IMG/VR virus record: IMGVR_UViG_3300010354_008588
Location: 1 to 25,459 of that record
Length of the DNA stretch: 25,459 nucleotides
Strand: one strand, 5' to 3'
Source of the DNA: a virus
The notes below the pieces were generated by a model. That model was not told the DNA's origin. It did not search any database and worked only from the letters and a program-made list of their open reading frames with translations. The position numbers and the translations under genes were made by a program. Numbering within the stretch: position 1 is the first letter of the stretch; each line of letters starts with the position of its first letter. Shown piece by piece: positions 19,373 through 25,459 of this stretch.

Positions 19373-21688
19373 TTACAGTTTACATGCTTCGCAATCTTCT
19401 GCATCATCAAAATCAATAACTTCTAATGGTGCTTCAACTGTATCTTCTGCTTTGGCCCCATGCTTGTTAATTAGTGAATAGTAAAATGTCTTAAGACCCC
19501 ATAACTGACTTTGCATTAAATTCTTTGCAATTAATGTCGTTGGAACTTTGCGCTCTGGGAAATGTGCAGGATTATAGAATGTATTGGTACTAATACTTTG
19601 ATCTACATATGCTTGTAATATTGCACTTGTCTTTAAATAACCGTCACAATCTTTTTGATCCCACATTAACTGATATTTGTTTTTTAGTTTATGATATTCG
19701 GGAACAACTTGAGTGAATGATCCTGCTTTACTTTCTTTTACAGTAATTAAACTCATTGGCATTTCTATGCCATTTGTTGAATTAATTACCACGCTACTAG
19801 ATTCTACAGGAGCGATAGCCATTTGTGTAGCATTACGGACTCCGTGTGTTTTCATTTGTTCACGTAGTGGTTCCCAATCTAGTTCAGGTGTGAAATCTGC
19901 TAGTTGATTAACACCGTTGGCTCTACGCTCCCAAGGGAACACACCTTTACCATAATATGTTTTATCACTATCTATACATTTGCCACGTTCTTGTGCTAAC
20001 TCTACACTTGCTTCTGTAAGGTAATATGCTTGATGTTCCATCCAAGATTTTACTTCTTGTAATGAATCTTTTTCACCGTACTTGAAACCTCGTTTAGCAT
20101 GCCAGTATGCCAAGTTAGTTACACCGATGCCCAATGGACGTATTTCATCATTACTCAACTTAGACTGTATAGATAAGAAATCTTGATAATCCAAAATATT
20201 GTTGAGACTACGATGGAGTATACGACAAGCTCTACGCATATCTTCAGGATTTCTAAACGCTCCCCAGTTGATCGAACCGAGAGTGCAAAGGGCAATGCGA
20301 CCATCGCTATCATCAAGACGTTTAAAAGGACGAGTAGGAAGTAGAATTTCACAGCAGAGATTACTTTGATAAATGGTATGATACTCTGAATCAAAAGGAC
20401 CTTGATTCATTACGTTATCAATGAACACTAGATATATACGTCCAGTGTCGGTTCTTTCTTTAAGGATTCCTCCTTTAAAAACTTCTTCAGCAGCCATAAC
20501 TTTCTTTCTGAGTCCTCGTTGTTTTTCATACTTAACATAAAGTTCTTCAAAAAGTCTTGTGTTGCTATAAAATGCTTCATAAAGATCAGGAACCTCATTA
20601 GGATCAAAGAAAGTTATGTTTTCTTTGTTTTTGAATCGTCTCCAGAAGAAACTACTAAGCACAACCCCATAATCCATATGACGGACTCTGGTTTCTTCTG
20701 TTCCTTGGTTGTTTTTAAGCACAATAAGATCATCAAACTGATGATGCCAAATAGGATAAAAAACAGTAGCACTTGCATTACGTATTCCACCTTGACTACA
20801 ACTCCTTAAATCACCGAACCATTTCTTTAAGAAAGGAATCATGCCGGTGTGCATAATTTCTCCGCCTCTAATAGGACTACCTAAAGACCTTAATCTTCCA
20901 ATTTCTAAACCTATGCCAGCACGTTTACTGGCATATTTTGCCATCATTTCCCCGCTAGCAAAAATGCTATCAAGGTCGTCATCACTCCTAATGAGAACGC
21001 AGGAACTAAACTGCTTGGTAGGAGTACCGAGACCAGCAAGCACAGGAGTAGCCAAAGTAAATAGGCCATCACTAGCGGCTGTATAGTATTCTTTGATATA
21101 TCGCATTCTAGCACTGTTGGGTTCCTCTTTATGGAAGACAGTAGCTGCTGCGACCATGTATCTAATTTGTGGAGTTTCATAAATTTCCTTTGTTGAACGA
21201 TTACGAACAAGATATTTTTCAATCAATTGTTCTATTGCTGCATAACTATACTGTTCATCCTTAGAATGGTCAAGCATGTCATTCATCTTGTTCCAATCTT
21301 CTATAGAATACCATTCTAAAAGTTCTTTTGTATATAAGCCAATGTTGATATTTTTCTTAACAATTTCATATAGATGGGGAGGCTCGTAATCTCCATACAC
21401 ATCTTTACGCAACATACTTAAACGTTGCTTGCCTGCTACGTATTGATAATTGGTATGACCAATGTCTGGGTTTGATTCTACGTCAATCAAATCTACAATG
21501 GCTCTTAATGTGATATTGTCAATTTCAGTTGTAGTAATACCATCATAGAAGTGTGGGTTACTACGTATTTCTATCATTGATGGGCTAACGTCTGCTATGC
21601 CCTTACATACTTTTGCAACTTGCGCTTGCCATTTTTCTAATGTTAGTGGTTCTTTTGTTCCATTTCGCTTAGTTACATAAATTTTCAT
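19373..21688 (-). CDS. nrdA: Class I ribonucleotide reductase, large subunit
   Basis: A 771-aa R1 subunit, full length, reducing ribonucleoside diphosphates. The N-terminal 90 or so residues form an ATP-cone (VTKRNGTKEPLTLEKW), so dATP/ATP activity control may remain. Active-site residues match E. coli: C230 (Cys225), N443-L-C445-C-E447 (Asn437, Cys439, Glu441), and C468 (Cys462). Tyrosines at F-Y-Y near residue 740 are the radical-transfer pair. The C-terminal C766-E-A-C769 is the glutaredoxin-reducible pair. ATG overlaps the upstream gene stop by 4 nt. It leads the nrdA, radical SAM, nrdB, glutaredoxin set. Confidence 0.97.
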   Translation of the reverse strand: MKIYVTKRNGTKEPLTLEKWQAQVAKVCKGIADVSPSMIEIRSNPHFYDGITTTEIDNITLRAIVDLIDVESNPDIGHTNYQYVAGKQRLSMLRKDVYGDYEPPHLYEIVKKNINIGLYTKELLEWYSIEDWNKMNDMLDHSKDEQYSYAAIEQLIEKYLVRNRSTKEIYETPQIRYMVAAATVFHKEEPNSARMRYIKEYYTAASDGLFTLATPVLAGLGTPTKQFSSCVLIRSDDDLDSIFASGEMMAKYASKRAGIGLEIGRLRSLGSPIRGGEIMHTGMIPFLKKWFGDLRSCSQGGIRNASATVFYPIWHHQFDDLIVLKNNQGTEETRVRHMDYGVVLSSFFWRRFKNKENITFFDPNEVPDLYEAFYSNTRLFEELYVKYEKQRGLRKKVMAAEEVFKGGILKERTDTGRIYLVFIDNVMNQGPFDSEYHTIYQSNLCCEILLPTRPFKRLDDSDGRIALCTLGSINWGAFRNPEDMRRACRILHRSLNNILDYQDFLSIQSKLSNDEIRPLGIGVTNLAYWHAKRGFKYGEKDSLQEVKSWMEHQAYYLTEASVELAQERGKCIDSDKTYYGKGVFPWERRANGVNQLADFTPELDWEPLREQMKTHGVRNATQMAIAPVESSSVVINSTNGIEMPMSLITVKESKAGSFTQVVPEYHKLKNKYQLMWDQKDCDGYLKTSAILQAYVDQSISTNTFYNPAHFPERKVPTTLIAKNLMQSQLWGLKTFYYSLINKHGAKAEDTVEAPLEVIDFDDAEDCEACKL

Positions 21689-22134
21689 GTGCCACCTGTT
21701 ATTTTTTTCTTTATAATGTCTATGTCTAATTTTTTATTAATTTTAAAATCTGTTGATTTGATATTTAGAACCATATCAGGCCAGTAATTCAATACATATT
21801 TTGCGTTATCAACTAGGACTATGGTAACGTCTTCACTATTATCATCGGTAGCTAAACAAAAGTCAATATCGTTTATTCCCAATAGTAATAGTGTATATAT
21901 CATTCCCAAACCTCTAGCCAATGTGCAATAATTATTATCTGCTATTAATTCCCAAGGATTAGGCCAGTTATCCATATCATATGGATGTAGATAATGATTT
22001 ACTATTGGGGTATATTGCCAAAATCTATCAATTTCAACACATTTTGTTTTTGTGTCTGTATCTTGTAGTTTTTGTCTTAACTCGTACCAGTTTCTAAGTC
22101 TGGTTTCATAACTTAATTGAAATATGTTAACCAC
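21685..22134 (-). CDS. Hypothetical protein, 149 aa, first in nrd operon
   Basis: The only usual start is GTG at 22134, without a Shine-Dalgarno and directly after a 41-nt inverted repeat. The sequence is Trp/Tyr-rich (FWQYTPIVNHYLHPYDMDNWPNPW split over 38-61), followed by DNNYCTLARGLGMIYTLLLLG (67-87), which resembles uncharacterised proteins of T4-like marine phages. No signal peptide. Its TGA overlaps the ATG of nrdA, so it is translationally coupled to the reductase; a regulatory or accessory role is conceivable. No function is known to me. Confidence 0.65.
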   Translation of the reverse strand: MVNIFQLSYETRLRNWYELRQKLQDTDTKTKCVEIDRFWQYTPIVNHYLHPYDMDNWPNPWELIADNNYCTLARGLGMIYTLLLLGINDIDFCLATDDNSEDVTIVLVDNAKYVLNYWPDMVLNIKSTDFKINKKLDIDIIKKKITGGT

Positions 22135-22175
22135 AACGTATTTAACAAATCTTATAATGATTTGAAAAATACGTT
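22135..22175 (-). promoter_or_regulatory. 41-nt inverted repeat at the start of the nrd operon
   Basis: Outer arms AACGTATTT and AAATACGTT and inner arms CAAATC and GATTTG pair perfectly, separated by opposed TT/TT, around a 7-nt loop ATTATAA. It begins immediately next to the GTG of the 149-aa gene. It embeds TTAAATAC (22138-22145), a late-promoter-like box. It lies in the gap 22135-22189 between the tail-fibre stop and the nrd operon. Terminator, operator, RNase site or translational switch are all possible. Confidence 0.6.
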
Positions 22176-22189
22176 ATGGTTTATACTAA

Positions 22190-25100
22190 TTAAGCGTATG
22201 TAGCGTTCAATGTATACCACTGAGTAGTAGTAGCTACAATAAATTCTAATCTTCCGCCTGCTGCTAATGAGTAAGCAACGTTAGCGCCTAAACTGTTTAT
22301 TTGTCCACCAGCAGTAGGATAAACTAAACATGAGTTAGCAGTAGTATTGATAACTAATTTTCTCATACCTGGAGTAGCAACTCCAAATGTTACACCTGCT
22401 CCACTAGCACAAGATGTAACAACACAAATATCGTTAAATATTGAAGTTGCATTGCTTATTACTGTACCAGCAGCAGTAACTGTTGGACTAATACTATGTA
22501 TCAAGCTACCGTTAGGATCAACAATAACGTTTGCACCATCAATATTACCAGAGAACGTAGCTATACTTGCACTAATATTACCTGCGACAGCATTACCACT
22601 TACAGTTAATGATACAAGTGTACCTGTACTTGTAATATTTGGTTGCGCTGCTGTTGTTACAGTGCCTGCTGTTGTAGCTGCACCGCTCAATGTTGCAGTG
22701 ATTGTGCCAGCACTGAAGTTACCGCTAGCATCTCTAGCAACAACCTTACTTGCAGTATTTGCTGATGTAGCATCTACTGCTGCTGTTACTGCCGTACCAC
22801 CATTGAAACTTGTTCCAGTTAAAAATGAACCTAATGTTAATGTCTGAGTAGTATTAGCAGTAATAGTACCTGAACTACCCAATGATATTGAAGTGCCGTT
22901 AACAGTCAATGAACTATTTGCCAATCTTGCCTGAGCAAGTGTACCACTAGCAATATTAGTTGCGTTTAATGATGTTAAACCTGATCCACCTCCTATGAAT
23001 GCAGATGCTGTGATTGCATTTGCTGAGAAACTACCTAAACTATCACGTGCGACAATTTTACTTGCAGTCGCAGCATCAGTTGCATCAACTGCCCACGTTG
23101 TAGCAGTTCCACCATTAAAATCACTACCAGTCAAATATGTACCACGTGTTAATGTTTGAGTAGTGTTAGCAGTTATAGTACCTGAACCACCCAATGATAT
23201 AGAAGTTCCATTAACTGTTAATGAACTATTAGCAAGTCTTGCTTGTGCGACGGTACCAGTTAAATTACCTGCTTGTAATGAACTTAAACCATTAGCATTA
23301 CCAGTAAATACACCAGTATTAGCAGTAAATGCTACAGCAGTTACAGTTCCATTAACACCTAAACTTGTAAGTGTACCAACTGAAGTAATGTTTGGCTGCG
23401 CTGCTGTGGTCACAGTTCCTGCTGTTGTAGCACTACCTGCAGTTCCAGCAGTAGCCGCATTTAAATTTGCAACTTGTGTTGTTGAAGAAACAACTAATGG
23501 AGCAGTTCCGGTTGCTACCGTAGAAACTAACTGTCCTGCAGTGTTAATATTACCACCGCCAATGTTACCTGATGCAGTTATCAATCCAGTTGTGCCTAAA
23601 TTACCAACATTAGTATTGCCCGTACTACTTAATGTAGTAGAAAATATTCCAGTAACACCTAAATTACCAACGTTTGCATTGCCACTTACTGATAAACTTG
23701 TTAAAGTACCAACACTTGTAATATTTGGTTGTGCTGCTGTAGTTACAGTACCTGCTGTAGTTGCTGCACCACTTAAAGCACCAACAAATGTAGTAGCAGT
23801 AATAGCACCATTTGACAAGTTAGCTACAAACACAGAGTTTGCATATTCTGCTACATTACCACTAGTTGCATTTGCAAAAACTAAGAATGCATTACCGGTG
23901 CTATCTGCAACATTTATAAAATCAGCAACGTTTGCATATGCAACATTAAGGTTTGCAACACGGGTAGTTGAAGATACAACTAACGGAGCTGTTCCTGTCG
24001 CTACAGTAGATACTAGCTGCCCTGCTGTGTTAATATTGCCACCACCAATATTACCTGTAGCAGTAATTAATCCAGCGGTACCTAAATTACCGACGTTACT
24101 GTTTCCAGCACCACTCAAATTACCTACAAATAATGTTGCACCAACATTACCAATATTAGCATTGCCACTTACTGATAAACTTGTTAATGTACCAACTGCT
24201 GTTACTTGCGTTTGTGAGGCATTTACACTGAATGTAGTACCAGTTAATGTTAAGCCTGTACCAGCATTGTATGTGCCTGCACCTGAGAATTGAGTAAATT
24301 CAATAAAATCAGATGCTCCGCCTATGGTAGCTGGACTACTTGTTTGTACCCAACCAGTATTGTCATATAATGTGCCACCAGTACAGAATACAAAGTCGCC
24401 TGCTTCAACTTCTGGAACACTGTTATAATCAGTAGCACGTGTTAGAACTGTTGTACTTGTATAAGTATAGATACCATTATGTACAGTATTTGCTTCATTC
24501 TTAACAAGAATACGTAGACCTACTGTTTGAACATTAACACCGTCGATTATACTATATGTACCTGTAGTTGTTAATGTTGCCCCTACACCACTTGAACCGT
24601 TATTATATGTTACAGTACCACCAGATAAAGAAGCTAATGTGTTTGGAGTAGCTGCTTGTACTGCATCGTGTATGTTCAAGCCTTGTGCAACATCATCAAC
24701 ATACTGCTTTGTTGCAGCATCATTTGGATTTGTAGGTGTAGCAAGATTAATAATAGTGTTGCTGGTCATGTCTAAGTTACCAGCAATACTGCTTAAACCA
24801 GTACCTGTTACAGTTAATACACCACCTGTTACTAAATTGCCACCGGTAATATTACCAGTTGCAGTAATCAATCCAGCTGTACCAATATTACCAATATTAC
24901 TATTACCGCTTACTGATAGACTTGTTAATGTACCTGTGCTTGTAATATTTGGTTGTGCAGCAGTTGTTAGTGTTCCTGTTATACTTGTAAACACACCAGT
25001 TGTAGCGCCAATATTACCAACGTTTGCGTTACCGGTTGCACTGATTACACCACCTGTTATTAAGTTACCGCCAGTAATATTACCCGTAGCAGTAATTAAA

Positions 25101-25459
25101 CCACCTGTACCTAAATTACCTACATTACTATTACCTGTACTGCTTAATGTAGTAGCAAATACACCTGTAGCACCTAAGTTACCAACGTTTGCGTTACCGC
25201 CAGCACTTAATGTACCCGCTGTTGCTAAGTTACCACCTGTTATTGTACCTGTAGCAGTAATTAAACCACCTGTACCAATATTACCAATATTAGCATTGCC
25301 AGTTGCACTTAGTGTTGTTGCAAATACACCTGTAGCACCTAAGTTACCAACGTTTGCGTTACCGGTTGCACTGATTACACCACCGGTAACTAAATTACCT
25401 GCTGTTACATTTCCAGTAGCAGTAATTAAACCACCTGTACCTAAGTTACCAACGTTTGC
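22190..25459 (-). CDS. Repetitive tail-fibre protein (5' part outside window)
   Basis: The frame stays open from TAA at 22190 to the window edge, so the visible part is 1,089 aa and the true start is upstream of 25459; the internal GTG at 24994 is not a convincing start. The sequence is a Gly/Thr/Asn/Ala-rich array of short strand-turn units (NVGNLG, GLITATGN, GGNLIT). A middle section has NLATPTNPNDAATKQYVDD, the motif common in phage tail fibres, and a roughly 110-aa unique C-terminal domain (from about DPNGSLIHS) that likely forms the receptor-binding or trimerising tip. No collagen repeats. Role: host recognition. Confidence 0.85.
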   Translation of the reverse strand, partial: ANVGNLGTGGLITATGNVTAGNLVTGGVISATGNANVGNLGATGVFATTLSATGNANIGNIGTGGLITATGTITGGNLATAGTLSAGGNANVGNLGATGVFATTLSSTGNSNVGNLGTGGLITATGNITGGNLITGGVISATGNANVGNIGATTGVFTSITGTLTTAAQPNITSTGTLTSLSVSGNSNIGNIGTAGLITATGNITGGNLVTGGVLTVTGTGLSSIAGNLDMTSNTIINLATPTNPNDAATKQYVDDVAQGLNIHDAVQAATPNTLASLSGGTVTYNNGSSGVGATLTTTGTYSIIDGVNVQTVGLRILVKNEANTVHNGIYTYTSTTVLTRATDYNSVPEVEAGDFVFCTGGTLYDNTGWVQTSSPATIGGASDFIEFTQFSGAGTYNAGTGLTLTGTTFSVNASQTQVTAVGTLTSLSVSGNANIGNVGATLFVGNLSGAGNSNVGNLGTAGLITATGNIGGGNINTAGQLVSTVATGTAPLVVSSTTRVANLNVAYANVADFINVADSTGNAFLVFANATSGNVAEYANSVFVANLSNGAITATTFVGALSGAATTAGTVTTAAQPNITSVGTLTSLSVSGNANVGNLGVTGIFSTTLSSTGNTNVGNLGTTGLITASGNIGGGNINTAGQLVSTVATGTAPLVVSSTTQVANLNAATAGTAGSATTAGTVTTAAQPNITSVGTLTSLGVNGTVTAVAFTANTGVFTGNANGLSSLQAGNLTGTVAQARLANSSLTVNGTSISLGGSGTITANTTQTLTRGTYLTGSDFNGGTATTWAVDATDAATASKIVARDSLGSFSANAITASAFIGGGSGLTSLNATNIASGTLAQARLANSSLTVNGTSISLGSSGTITANTTQTLTLGSFLTGTSFNGGTAVTAAVDATSANTASKVVARDASGNFSAGTITATLSGAATTAGTVTTAAQPNITSTGTLVSLTVSGNAVAGNISASIATFSGNIDGANVIVDPNGSLIHSISPTVTAAGTVISNATSIFNDICVVTSCASGAGVTFGVATPGMRKLVINTTANSCLVYPTAGGQINSLGANVAYSLAAGGRLEFIVATTTQWYTLNATYA
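22570..25459 (-). repeat. In-frame tandem and dispersed repeats of the fibre gene
   Basis: Near-identical DNA units recur in the fibre. Between 25150 and 25370 a unit repeats at a 165-bp (55-codon) spacing (same 40-nt stretch at 25155 and 25320). A roughly 150-bp unit coding NVGNLG...GGNINTAGQLVSTVATG is present near 23460-23610 and 23940-24090, and a unit coding ANSSLTVNGTSISLG...VARD near 22730-22920 and 23040-23230. All spacings that I checked keep the frame, as expected for unit gain or loss by recombination. Confidence 0.8.

Noticed and set aside
22347-24293. Two long plus-strand frames (166 and 376 codons) opposite the fibre gene
   Set aside because: They are shadows of the repetitive fibre gene: low-complexity Val/Ala/Pro-rich translation with no start signals.
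24994-24994. Start of the fibre gene at the internal GTG
   Set aside because: The frame is open through the window edge and continues the same repeat pattern upstream; the GTG is a valine codon in a repeat.
22570-25459. Regular repeats that might be taken for a CRISPR array
   Set aside because: Repeats are in frame, variable in spacing and lie within an uninterrupted coding sequence.

Overview
The window is part of the genome of a large tailed bacteriophage, probably a T4-like or related myovirus. The evidence is a tRNA array, a class I ribonucleotide reductase operon, a PAAR spike-tip protein beside a long virion-type protein, a repetitive tail-fibre gene, dense packing with 1-20 nt gene overlaps, and ATAAATA-type late-promoter-like boxes before several genes. 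The DNA is AT-rich. IscU, the AhpC/AhpD pair, TerC and the Bug-family binding protein look like proteins of Gram-negative bacteria. IscU and Bug suggest a beta-proteobacterial, perhaps freshwater, host; this is inference.

Layout. (1) 1-1534, minus strand: tRNA-Arg (cut by the edge), Gln, a degenerate Glu-like tRNA, Phe, Trp, Pro and Cys, with two small protein genes between them. Two paralogous stem-forming elements each sit just 3' of a tRNA. (2) 1535-2277: no long gene; a structured region with two abutting hairpins, a 55-codon gene, an intrinsic terminator, and a sigma70-like promoter that starts a short unit. (3) 2278-3611, minus: a fatty-acid desaturase translationally coupled to an unrecognised protein. 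(4) 3669-8193, the only plus-strand block, very AT-rich: two PP-loop (ATP-pyrophosphatase-like) proteins separated by a small unknown protein, an exported Bug/TctC-type solute-binding protein, a small unknown protein and a methyltransferase-like protein. (5) 8194-10825, minus: a five-gene overlapping operon read as ahpC, terC, class II aldolase, SGNH hydrolase, ahpD. (6) 10897-12749: iscU, a hidden 58-aa DUF1289-type gene, a Cys-cluster protein, a DUF2452-type protein and one unknown. (7) 12754-16511: SleB-type cell-wall hydrolase, an 851-aa putative virion protein, PAAR tip and a small beta-rich protein. (8) 16511-22134: unknown, nrdA, radical SAM, nrdB, glutaredoxin. (9) 22190-25459: a repetitive tail fibre running off the window.

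How they may work together. NrdA, NrdB and the glutaredoxin form a complete dNTP-making set, with a radical SAM enzyme of unknown substrate between the two subunits. AhpC and AhpD form a peroxidase pair and share an operon with TerC, whose family exports manganese. IscU and the DUF1289 protein point to iron-sulfur metabolism. Together these suggest that the phage supports redox and metal homeostasis during infection. The plus-strand block, with the divergent desaturase pair, is the part least explained by known phage biology.
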